The notes under the pieces were generated by a model. The model was not told the origin of the DNA. It did not search any database and saw nothing but the letters and a program-made list of their open reading frames with translations. Below, in pieces: positions 1 to 11,121 of a stretch of 64,000 bases of DNA (position 1 is its first letter; the number at the start of each line of letters is the position of its first letter). The position numbers and the translations under genes were made by a program. Source of the stretch: Trichaptum fuscoviolaceum (lineage: Eukaryota; Basidiomycota; Agaricomycetes; Hymenochaetales; Trichaptaceae); contig CAJSYZ010000009.1 in assembly GCA_910574455.1 (NCBI GenBank), positions 4,729,040 through 4,793,039 of the forward strand. Reading direction: 5' to 3'.

Positions 1-2955
1 TTTGTCGAATGCCTGACCTATGTCCACTTCCAATTCTTCTCGGACTTGGAAGTGGCGATGGGCGAGCTTGTCGAAGCACTGATTTCGGACGAAGAGAAAT
101 GTGAGTAGTTTGGCGCATGATTTCCTGGAATTGATCCCGTCGTTAATCTTGAGTACTTCTAAGCGTCGAACCAATGGTTGGCGGCGCAGGAGAATGAGGT
201 ATATCACACACGGTGTGAGGACTACATGGTGTCAGTCTTTTCATCGTCAGGCTCGCCCGCGGCAGCCTGGCCACAGGATGAGAAAACTAGGCAGCTGTCG
301 GAAACGTTTGAAAGGCAAAGGGTGTACGACATTTCATTTCATCGAAGTCATGGACGGATCCTGACAATGTCATTCTTTCAAAGATCGTACGCAACAATGC
401 AGGACGAGGTGTGTACTTGACTCTGCAGTGTATGACCTAGCAATTATATTGACATAGGTAGATTGGACATCTGATTGCACATTACGGAGTCGTTGGAGGA
501 GACAATGAAGTCATTACGTCTTCGAGATTACTACAGGATAAGATCGGCAATGCTGTAGAAGAAATGGAAGCTCTTACAGCTGCTGATTCTTATAGTGAGT
601 GTTTACTTGTATTCCGTACCCGACAATATACATAATGAGGCTACAGGATGGTGGAGAGCAAGGTGTAAAGCGGTGTACTCACTCACGGAGCTTCATTTTG
701 CCGTTACTAGCTTTGAGAAAAGCTTGTATTACCAGAAACATGCATTTTACTTTCGAAAAGTCAAACAATGGACTGTCTGCCTATCGGTAGGCACTAGTCA
801 TGACTAATAGATACTCGCAAAATTGATTTCCACGATGGGATGTAGAATGGCTTGCAATATATCGAAGGTGAGGAATGAGAGCTTCCAGAGCTTGCACTTA
901 TTGATTGACGATCACTCCAGCCTTATCACCGTGTCTAAGGCCGGTCAAATTTCTAGATTATATACTCAACGACCTTATGCCCAGACTAGAAGACATAATG
1001 CTTGGTATCAGCCATGCATTGGAACAGCCCGAGCTTCAAGGAAACAAATTGTCCGGAATCAATGCTGGAAATGTTGCTGAAGAACTGAAGACATTCGGAA
1101 AGGAGTGTAAATGAATTTCCTCGTCATCTCAACCGCTCATTATCCAATGCCAAAATAGCTTTACCGAAATTCCTGGTTGATCAAATGGAGAGGGACACAA
1201 CACGATATATCAACCTAACAACGATCGCCACCTTCTTCTCCAGCGTGACTGCGACAACACTCCAGTTCACGTACGCACCAACGGACTCGGAACCGTCGAA
1301 CTCCTTGAGAGGAGTAGTCAATCTATTCTGGTTCTTGTCGCTAGTCTTCAGCGTATCGTCGGGTGTTAGTAGCTTGCTGGGATTGACATGGAGGAAGTCC
1401 TCAATGTGCGTGATCTATTTCATCTCTTATTCAGGCAGTACTGATGAGCGTTGAAGATACGATTCTCGTGTTCCTCCGAAATTGATTCGCATGTGGTTAG
1501 ACAAGGCACCCATGCTGTTCCTGATTATTGCGGCCATCGCGTTTGTTCTTGGATTGAACCTGTTTGCGTACTTGTCTCTACAGGTTCGTTATAACATTGA
1601 AGATTCAGAATACAGTCTAATTAAAAGCCAGCCACGATATGTCTCTTTCTCAACGACCGTTCTCACCGGGATACATGGCGCGTGCTTATTGACTGTTACG
1701 GCTTGGTTTATATACCAACTTAAGCACGAGTCCATTTGGGCTGGTTGGGTCAGGACAGTCACGAACGCAATGACCAAGATCCCAGGATGGATCGGGAGAG
1801 GCGTGAAATGGATATGGAAGATGGCAATGACGGGCGTGAAATGGATATGGAAACTCAGAAAACGGCCCTACGAGAAGTACAAGCTGAATTTGCACCTACA
1901 GCGCAATATCTATTGGTATACCCTCCTTCTGCTGCTATGCTAATTTCGAGCTGACAATGATTTTTAAGGGCATTCGGAATGGACAACCGCGTAGCACGTC
2001 TAAATTATGAAATTGGTGCTGATGACTGGGCCCGTGACTGGCCAGAACCGTACCTTCTCTCAAAACTCGTCCGTTGCTTCGCGTATCCGACCAAGAAGTA
2101 CTGGCTAGTAACAAAGAAGGTCCTTTCAAGCCTCGATCGTTCTTTCAGGAAGCATGTATGCGGATCCTTTCATACAGGACACACAGAGGGGGACGAGGAG
2201 TCTATGGTTATGGAAGGCGAGGAGGAAGCCGAAGCACCGGAGGAAACCTTCCCAGACAGCACGGTCGGCAGAGCGAAGAGCGAATTTCGTAAATCTCTGC
2301 GGAAGATGTTTAGTGACGCTTCTCGGGTGGAAGAAATCATGAAGGATATTGTGATCTGGGAGGATGGAAGGTAAGGACCACAAATAAGTACCAAAGCAGT
2401 GCTCTAACCTTAACTGTCATGCATAGCGAAGAAGATGCTGAGAAATATCTCGAGAAAGAGCTTTGGGGCTATTCAGATCTGTTAAAAAGATTCTTGGAAG
2501 ACGTACGGCCAGCCTTGGTTATAGCGCGCGACAACGAAAAGGCCCAAGAAGAGAAGGAGGAACAGGAATGTCGAGAACGGAGGCACATCAACGTCAACGC
2601 CGATCCTCCACATCCAACTTCCGACAGCGGGGATCAAGACATATATCGCGCTGCATCTGCTCCACGCCATGACGTTCCAGATTCCCCCGACGCTATGCCT
2701 GACTCCCCACATGCGACAGAGATCGTGGCCCGTCAAGATACCCAAACTCTGCCGGAAGACCATCTTCTTCGACCTCCGTTGGCGGCGGTAGTGATCCCAG
2801 AGGAAGCAGACCATAATGCCCGAGATGAAAATCTGCGAATGGATGCTTCCGGTGACGAAGGGAGACCGCATTCGCATACCGAAGTTGAGAAAACTCCGTC
2901 TGTTTCAGAAGACTACAATGAAGGATTTCAGAGCAACAAAGAGTCGGGAGAGTGA
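1..2955 (+). CDS. Four-helix membrane protein with acidic tail, paralogue 1 (5' end outside window)
   Basis: Several exons of one gene, matched exon by exon with the copies at 43817-50015 and 56559-60564. Exons visible: 1-109 (an F..CL module), about 160-310, about 470-596 (a module with HYGVVGGDNEV), about 670-770 (ending KHAFYFRKVKQW), and about 950-1109 (ending LKTFGKEC). The membrane part follows: 1174-1405 has hydrophobic stretches around TIATFFSSVTATTLQFTY and LFWFLSLVFSVSSGVSSLLG, and joins through a phase-2 intron to 1460-1945 (LFLIIAAIAFVLGLNLFAY, then LTGIHGACLLTVTAWFIY). A Trp-rich segment follows, with an 11-residue unit repeated at 1800 and 1833. The cytosolic-looking part lies at 1979-2370, and the last exon at 2426-2955 is acidic and proline-rich, ending in TGA. 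The layout recalls four-helix membrane domains seen in many agaricomycete proteins of unknown function, but no family name is claimed. No clear lesion was seen; the 5' end is missing. Confidence 0.6.
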
Positions 2956-5900
2956 TAATATAGCTTGATTAAGTACTGTAATTATTGTGCGTACAACTGG
3001 TCTGCACGACACAAACACGATGTGCACGGAGCATTGCCTTATCTACTTTTCTCTCTTGTATAGTTTCTGTCATGCAATTAGTATTTGTTCTAACCCCGAG
3101 AAATGCCAATGTACTTAGGAGTATTACTTCGATCAGTGTGGATACTAGAGGTTTCCTATATTGCACACGGATATAATAGGTCTCCTATACAGATCGTGCA
3201 AACAGCAGCAGCACCCTATTACAGCCAACCATACCTGACGACACGCTCACGTAGACTGAAGAGCCGTCGCGCTGGAGAACGTCAATGCTCGCCAACTGGC
3301 GCGTACCAACGCCCTTGCGGATGGACTGCTTCTTCGTGATGCTCTCCGTGTTCCCGGCCAATGTCAATACAATGTTTAGTGCGCTGGGCATCCCCATCCC
3401 TCCGACTTGTCCGGCATGCAGAGCTCATAGACGGCGCATGCTCGTCCGTATGGGACTGGACCGCTTTATGGCGGGGAGCGCGGCGTGCATTTTAGTGACA
3501 CAAGGCCTCAAACGCTGAGATTCCGAGAACCGTTGGGATTGTGTACTGGCAGCCAGATAGAACGGGACATGTTGTCACCTGCAGGTCATATCAGAGTTTC
3601 CTTCTCGTGCTCCCTACGTCAGTGGCAAACTGACTGCGTCCGCCTTCATAGACAACCGGGGACCAACTTCAGCCAGTACATGGACCTCCATAAGAGCCGC
3701 CATGGATAAGACCTGCTTTGTGCTCTTAGTCAACACGGAGGCCTCACACAGGCGGTTCTTGAACAGCAAGGACTCAGAATAGAGAAGGTGGAACCGACGA
3801 AGGTTGAGGCGATGAAGGTCGAGGAGTAGGGCACCAGCTCGTCTAAACAGAACGAACGTCCAGAGGTAAAGGCTGGACCAAACGAAAGTAGATATCGTAG
3901 TCGATTGCATGAAGATCTCCGACGTTAAAACTGCACTATTTCCGGACTGGAGGCTCGATGAGAATGGTAAGGAGCCATCGATCGCGATCACGCAGACCGT
4001 AAGATGGGATACGCAACTCAAAACGGAGAGCGATGAGATGGTGTGAATGCGAGAGTTGCCAGACGGAAATTCTCTAGAAGAGCTTCCGGGCGAAGGAAAG
4101 TTGAGAACAAGTAGAGGAGGGCTGGTACTATCGGCTTATCAGTGAAGCATCTCGAAGTTAGTCAACGACAAGTAAGCAGTAAACGCACATCAATAGAATA
4201 ATCCTTCCCAGACGACTGGCTCCAAATCCCTTCGTAGTTCTCCGATCTCATGCCGGCGATGACTGCTGCGAGGACGCACCCAATCCACTTGGTCCCTGGC
4301 GATCATCGCCGATCCTGCGCGGGCGATGCAGTCCGAACGGCAATCCAAATCGGAATCGACTAAAAAGTCACTGTCCCACTGACGTCAGCAGAAGACGGCT
4401 TAAGAATTTAGCAACCTTGTTGTTTCACAGAATAGCTTTGAGCCCATTGGAGTCCGTAGCAATCTGCCCCTCGGTGAGAAATTTGATCGTGACGGCAAGC
4501 AGGAAGACATCGTGCAGAGACCGCGTGGTTAAATTCCCACGGTTCCAGGCACAATAACCCTGAGTCCTCCTTGTTCTGGTCTTTGGTCGAGGTCTCTCGA
4601 TTGCACCGACATCCGCATCATACCATCCGGGGAATAAGTCGGGAGGACTTTATTCACTGACTTCCTGCCCCAATCCTACATACAACTCTGGTGCCCTGTG
4701 GTAATTGATTTCTACAGGAGATAATGGTGGGGATAACAAAAGGACCATACGCACTACGGTATAGGTCAGCGAGATGTACCACTAGGGGATGTTCGTCGTC
4801 GTCGATGAACAGCATCGGAGAGCCCAGAACTAACACTGCCCAAGTATTGACCCCAGCCACCTTAGTATCCCTGCCCGCACCAGGGCCCTCCTTTCCTGAC
4901 AAGAACGACCAGCACGTTCCGCCACTCATAAAACCTCGCAAATGCGACCTCGTGGTCCGGCTTCTCCAACGTCCAGCAAGAGAATTGTGCAGAGAATGCA
5001 ACTTGAAGGTTGAAGAGGGTTGCAGAGTTAAGAAATCCGTGGGCGATTAGGGCGTTCGCGGTCAGTGGGTTCGCCGTCGGGGTTCAATGCGCCGCTGCGC
5101 ACGTGTAACGAGCGGCAATCCATCCCCTCCGTCCTGCGAAGGACGGCGGAGAGGAAAACGGCACGGATGCGCAACTTGAAGGAGGCGAGAGCTGTGATGG
5201 GCTGCGCGAGGTCGGGTCTTTCTTATGAGTATCGTGGAAACGACTTGGACAGAAAGGCCAACAGGTCTCGGCTATGATCGCACGGCACGTCCGGATGAAG
5301 AACGGTGCCTTACAAGGAGGGAAATGAGGCCATGAGAAAGAGGAGAAAAAAGAAACGGAATGGCGAGCGAGGTTGGAATTGGAAGAGAATGGCCGGGACA
5401 GTGGATCTTCATAGTCCGTCCTTCCGAGTCGATGCAGATTGGGCACAAGAGGCGATCTGCATTTGAGCATCACGCCCAGCCTCTCATGCATCGCCGAACG
5501 CCATTCGGCCAGCGCAACTTCTCCGTCCCTCGCTTACCCCGCCATCAGTGTGCCCATGTCTTTCAAGGAGAGGTAACGAACCATACAATGCATATGGAAG
5601 TGGTGGACGAGAAGGACAGAGGACGGGAAGACAATCGGAAGGCCTGTGTCCGCCTAAAGTGTGTTTGGCGACATGGTAGATGCGGGTCCGAAATTTCGAG
5701 GCGAAGGACAAGCACGCTCGCTCAAGTTGGGCATTGCGCACCGTTAAGAAGACGTTCGCATTCAACGTGACACCACCGTAGCAGAAGTGTCGAGAAGTGC
5801 GAATAATGATCGTGAAGAGTGCAAAGACTCTGCATCCGCGGCGTCATCGACAACATCCGTACCCAGGAGTCTACGTACGGTGCAGAACCGACAGTGAAGA

Positions 5901-6022
5901 GAGTATCGGCCAGGTCATTACAGAGAGTAGCGATGACAGACCTGAACAGGGAGAAGGACGTTAGAATCGGTTGTGCAAGCATGAAGGTATTGTCACAATG
6001 AAGACAGAATCCACATGCAGTC
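2956..6022. other. Block A, left part: decayed duplicated DNA without an intact gene
   Basis: This stretch is similar at nucleotide level to 50016-53580. For example, about 3190-3300 matches about 50250-50345, and about 5270-5400 matches about 52910-53040. Open frames shared by both copies, such as the one containing NWRVPTPLRMDCFF at about 3290 and 50345, are short and broken. A plus-strand coding-like remnant at about 3740-3910 contains PNES followed by YRSRLHE and has a counterpart at 50870-50960 plus 51646-51754. No family was recognised for any of these. It is best read as a decaying segmental duplicate that trails the membrane-protein gene. Confidence 0.5.
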
Positions 6023-7688
6023 TTATACGCCCGATAAGACGTAGAAGTGAGTTAATCTAAAAGGATCTCTACCCCTAGGCAGAACGGGAAAGAAACACTC
6101 ACTTTTTGCCATCGGACGCATAAGGGAGTGCGCGAGGAGGTCTTTGACGTTTTGATGAAGACGCACAGCGATCGCCAGTGCTGCGGGTCGCCCAGTCTGA
6201 AGAAGGCCTGGGTGATCTCTAGATGCTCTCCAGCACGCTCTTTCGCGTGCCCTTGCAGTAATGAAGGAAGAGGGAGATGGGCTCGGGCAAAGACGGCTCG
6301 ACGTACGGCAGGAAGGCAGGAAGTGGTATCCCATCGACGCGAAGACAAAGTCGATGGTGGGTGTCTCCGGCGATTTCGATCTCCACGTAAATGGCTAGTT
6401 TGGCTTCAAAGAGCCTATCGTCTCTAATCGACTCGGTGTCGTCGTCTTCGATATTGCTAGTCGAAATTACGGAGTTACCAGTGTGCAAAGCTCGGAAAGC
6501 TTTTGATCAGCTAGAACAGTTAGCCTCGGGTAAATCAGGATTTGAGGAATGCTCACCAGAGCCCAACTACTCGAGTTTCCGTGTCTCTAACAACGTCGAC
6601 ATTACCTGGCTGATGTGGGAGCGAGTCGGCTCCAACCGCTCTCGCCAGTGCGTCGGTGGGAGAGTTGTACCCCCTCAAGCGTGTGTTGCCCGTCTTGACG
6701 CCATTGAAGGCCTACATATCACGTCTGCGCAGTACGACGAAATGCCTTCCTTCAATATAGCCTCCAAGACTGACACCTCTCAGATCCATCCCATCTCTTT
6801 CCCCTCTCTAGACAAAATGTGGAAGTGCTTCAGCTTATTCATCGTCGGTGCTACGGACGGAAGTTACTCGCGACGTGTACGCGTCGAGCACGGTCGCACC
6901 AGAAGCGGCGCGGTGTTGAACAGGCCTGATGAGAAGTGTGAGGTAGCCTTCGACAACTTCCTGCAGCAGAGCAAGCAGCATAACAAGCGTCGTACATGCC
7001 AGGCGCTGCGTCGCAAGATCAGCAACGAGCACCATGGAGGCTGAGTTGAGCGCGACGTACGTGTTGAAGAACCTCCCCGACATCCACTAGGAAAGGTAGC
7101 CAATAGCAGTGCACAAGCCGGCATCGTGGTCTTGAAGTCAACGCTGGAAGAATGGCCAGCCCTGTGGCATGGCCAGTGTCATGTATCCCGAGCGACTCGC
7201 GACGACAACACCGAGCGAGATCATCGCGCCGCGACGCGCATCTTGACTTGGACATGCACTCGACAAGCCGCACTTGATGAGGCTGCTGAACGCAAGGAGA
7301 TTTCTGCCGGAAGGAATGGCATTGCGAGCGTGTCGATGATGTGCAGCGCAGAACGCGAAGGTGTGTCTTCATGGGTTCGGCCCTACTAATTGAGGAATGG
7401 CATTGTTGAGCAGAGGTTCCTCCTGCATTCTTTGTCAGTACATGACGCCTTATGATGACCGTAACAACAAACCAAGATCAACAACGTCTAAGCGACATCA
7501 AAGACATACCTCACTCTCTGCTCACTGCCCGCAAGCATGGGCCGCCGCACAGTACACCGCCATTTTCGTCTGGAAATCCCGAATGTCGTCCTTCTCCTCA
7601 ACTCGCTCTCAATGCACGTTACCGATGGGTGCGCGCACGTCGCCGCTCTCTGTATCTTGCAGGAAACTCTCGAAACTCTGACAGGGTG
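6023..7688 (-). pseudogene. KAP123/importin-4-like remnant, block A
   Basis: On the minus strand, short frames read in order resemble the HEAT-repeat nuclear import receptor KAP123 (importin-4), which carries ribosomal proteins and histones into the nucleus. Around 6250-6400 the frames give FLPYVEPSLPEPISLF and KGTRKSVLESI; the equivalent piece in block B (54332-54607) is better preserved. The reading jumps between frames many times and there are stop codons throughout, so this cannot encode a receptor. The C-terminal part kept in block B at about 53590-54180 is missing here. The family call rests on remembered HEAT-repeat wording of KAP123 and is firmer for block B than for this copy. Confidence 0.5.
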
Positions 7689-7754
7689 TAGACTCGCAAG
7701 TCAGTCGTTACTAAACATCAACATATCAACAGTAACGACTGGTTTACGAGTCTA
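7689..7754. mobile_element. 66-bp foldback element flanked by 9-bp direct repeats
   Basis: The two 24-base arms are inverted repeats (21 of 24 match) starting TAGACTCG and separated by an 18-base loop. The element is flanked by the 9-base direct repeat GACAGGGTG at 7680-7688 and 7755-7763. A 9-base target duplication is the size made by Mutator-like transposases, so this may be a miniature MULE-type element. It is too small to encode anything. The matching part of block B (about 55640-55680) has no such hairpin. Confidence 0.6.
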
Positions 7755-7763
7755 GACAGGGTG

Positions 7764-8514
7764 GTCGAGAGCTACAGCTAGTGATCGTGAAGACGCAAGA
7801 TTGCGAAATGCCAGAGCGTTACTAAATTCAAGATGTCACATCCATAACCGTGACCGTGACTGCCCAGAGATCCGCATCAGGGAAACTACTTTTTGCTTAA
7901 GGCGACTGACGCGTCCTGACGCTGCCTTAAATGGACTGAAGGGTTGCTATGCGTGTCTGAAATCTACTGATATGTTGCTATGCCTGTCTGAAATCAACTG
8001 ATGGCCTGAACACACTGAAATAAGCCAATTTTCAGGACACACTCGGTACGTCAGTACATCAGGAGGTCAGTCAAGCATAAGTAAAGACTAAGTACAAGCA
8101 TGTACAATTCAAATGTCATAGTAAGTACAAATCAGTACACCAGTAATTCAGTACGCCAGTATTGTAGGCTGCGCGCTGCTTTCCTCTCGCCTTCGCTGAT
8201 AAGGATGTTCATGCTTTTCGTTGTTGGCTGAGCGACTCAAGCACATTTGCCTTGAGCGATTCGAGAATTGTCCGACTTCCGCCCAAGTGGCATCTTCTTC
8301 CTGACGCCTGAAACAATTGTCAAACATAAATTCCAGAGTTCTTACTACGGGTTTTCGGAGGACTCGGACATACTATTTTCAATCTGTTCCGAAAGCAATT
8401 TCTCTCTTGTCCGATTGCGCACGTTCTGATCATTTTCCCTCAAGGTCCATGTTCTTGAATTACCCTCCACCTTGAATGGTCCGCCGTAGCCGCTCGTGTC
8501 AATTCTCGTCACCG
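7764..8514. other. Intergenic stretch with short repeated words
   Basis: No gene is supported here. About 7900-8170 is made of reiterated short words (CTGAAATC, CAGTAC, GTACAA). Similar wording occurs at 43130-43500 upstream of paralogue 2. At about 8180-8500 nothing recognisable is seen. Confidence 0.4.
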
Positions 8515-10291
8515 CAACCTATCGATCTAGCTCTGCTTCTACATCCTTGAGAAGCAGATTGCCTCCGATGGGAAGTGGGGGTAGATCTCGGTCTGGCAGT
8601 TGTTTGTTCAATAGGGAATTTTGGTCTGACGCCAGAACGATCGGTATATATCGCAAGTGTTCATACTCCTGGTTTGTTCCTTCTGGATCATCCGAAAAGT
8701 GTTTGAGTAAGGCTTTATACTGTAGCTTGAATGCACTTTAACAAGATGACTTACAGCCGTCAGCGAATCAACAAGTATCCCATCGATATGTAGGCAACAC
8801 TCATTATCTGCAACTTCGCTCACGTCGTAAGGCTTCAGAATAAGCTCTGTGATACGCATCACTACACCTGTTCGGTCGTCCAGCGTATTGGCAAGCCGGA
8901 TTTTCTGCTTCGCGAATGCCTGGATCATCGAAAGTACGTTCTCGGTGGACAACTGGCTGATTTAGGAGGTGGTCGTGAACTTCCCTTGCCCAGCTCGCTC
9001 TCAACTCACATCGTCTTATTCATCAGCGACACAACTCACTTCGATACTGATTGACCAAGGACAGCACCACCATAGTCCTAGATTTAAGAAAGTAAGACCA
9101 CTACAGGCCGGAACAAATGACTATTCGAGAAGAGCTCACTCGAGTGGTTGTCCATCCCCTCGCACGAACGTACCACAGATCAAGTTCACTGTACCTTTCG
9201 TAATACCGATACCGTATCCGTGAGACAGAACTCTACCTTCACCATCGAGTCCTTGATGCCAACCAGACGGCACGACAGCGCAGCATGTCCGTTCCGCACG
9301 ACCTTGCTCGAGGTGAACTTGATAGCGTTGCCGACAATGTTCGTAATGACCTGGCGCAGATGCAGCGAGTAACCGATGAGCTGATCAGGAATGTCTGGGT
9401 AAACGTCATATGTGAGGTCGAGGTTGTTTTGCGATGGTCGTACAACGAGAGTCTTGAGGTTACCAAAAACCGTGTGTCTCAGTGAATACCAAACTTGCTC
9501 TATCGTCATCCTGCCTGCTTCGAATGTAGTAATTAATCGAAATATTAGCAACTGAATTTGGAAGCATCGGCGGCGGATTAGCTTACTCTTCGAGATATCC
9601 AAAATATCGACATTAATCAATAGCAGACTCTGAGCCAAACTATGCACCAGCAGAAGACTCTCGCGCTGACTCTTATTCAAAATTGCTATCCAGCGTAAAC
9701 TCTTTCATGCCAATGATACCGTTCATAGGGGTCGAATCTCATGAGACGTGTTCGCCAAGAACTCCAACTTGGAGCGACTGGCAAGTTCGGCAGCTTCACA
9801 AGCGGCGGCGTTCTTCTAAATCGACTCGCGCAAGTAGTGCACAATTTAATTGATTTGATGAGTCTCAAAGGATTCCATCTCGCCTGAGCCTTTGACGGTG
9901 ATGAAACACGTGAAGTCGCCGTTTATAGCTGCAGTACTGATCTGCGCGAAACCACGCACTTCGGTCGTCAAGTTTCCGGCCATGGTGTCAACAGCCATTC
10001 TATTCGGAGTGCGTTCAGTAAAAACCACACTACACAACTCAGCGGAATGCTAGTGAAATAAACATACGTGATTTTTTGCTGTGACATGAACATTCTCGAT
10101 TTCAGCTTGAACACCGAGTTTTTTCGTTCTGACTTCCCGCGCGACTTTGGTCACCCCCGCAGTGAAGAGAGCCAGCTGGTCAACCATGCCATTGATGGCC
10201 AAGTCCAGAATATCACCCTGAACAGACACGCCCACGATCTCCTGCGTCAAGTCGCCACGAGCGACGGTCGTAGTCGCGACAACAATGGTAC
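8515..10291 (-). pseudogene. Group III (HAMP-repeat, Nik1/Os1-type) hybrid histidine kinase remnant, C-terminal side
   Basis: Reading the minus strand from 10291 down gives HAMP-repeat remnants (VARGDLTQEIVGVSVQGDIL, then [20 protein letters not shown]). Next comes a kinase H-box region reading LEFLANTSHEIR that loses frame right after this motif (about 9745). The dimerisation and ATPase part follows (NNLDLTYDVYPDIPDQLIG, LRQVITNIVGNAIKFT, then GIGI in another frame near 9210). A receiver-like region at 8515-8952 includes LRYIPIVLASDQNSLL and ends in a stop at about 8515. In the living family these proteins sense osmotic stress and fungicides upstream of the HOG MAP kinase pathway. The broken H-box, frame changes and the retrotransposon at 10292 mean it is dead. 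The rest of the gene continues beyond element 1 at 17026. Confidence 0.8.
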
Positions 10292-11121
10292 TGTTACGAC
10301 CGTCGGGAATTGTAGCGGGAAACAGTTTCGGGAAACTGGAATTCGCGACAAGAACCCGCGTTCGGGAATCTGGATTCGCGACTGGGAACGAGCGTGGGAA
10401 TTCTGGCGGGAAACGCGCGGGATTCTATCCAGGCGCGTCGCGGGATTCTCAAGGCCAGCTAGGACTCTTCACTGCTTTGAACGTCAAGTAAGCGGATCCC
10501 TAAGGAAGCACTCCACAAGTAAGTATTGCGCAACTAACTACACAGGAGAAAAGAGAGAGATCGCACCTAAGGAAGCACTCCACAAGAGGTCAAAAGTGGG
10601 GTGCTCCTTACGATGCCTACAGCTATTTATCTACTTCGTAAAGACTGTATAGTTAATCTACGCTAAGTGTCCTTGCGCAATGCGCACCTATCTACTACAA
10701 ACGATACATGCTACGACCGCACTGCTAGGCATGTCTATCCCGTCTCTCCAGATGGCTACGGCCTGTCCGTGGACGTCAGCGTCCGGTCCGGGGCCGCGAC
10801 TAGCCAGACTAGGTATGCCAGACTGTTGCAGGTCGTCACCTTGAGGTACTAACGGATTAATGAGCGTATGTTGATAAGTGAATGTACGTGTGCCGTGGCG
10901 GGTCGTCGTAAATGAATGTGTGTATGCGTGCATGGTGGTCGGGACGGTGGTGCGGGATAGGTCACGTGAGCGGGGGATCTTGCGGGGGATCGTGCGAGTC
11001 GGGAAAGGGGTTTCGCGCGGGGAATCCAATGGCGGGATTCTCCCCGCGGGATTGTCTGCTCATGTCGGGATCCTTGGCGGGAAAGTGCGGGAAATGAGAA
11101 AAGGGGCCTGGGATCTCGACA
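10292..11121 (-). repeat. 3' LTR of element 1 (830 bp)
   Basis: The repeat matches 16196-17025 over its full 830 bases, with TG...CA ends. It contains the word TAAGGAAGCACTCCACAAG twice (starting about 10501 and 10569) and an inverted partial copy at about 10601. The pol frame runs through the polypurine tract into this LTR and stops at 10962. Confidence 0.95.
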
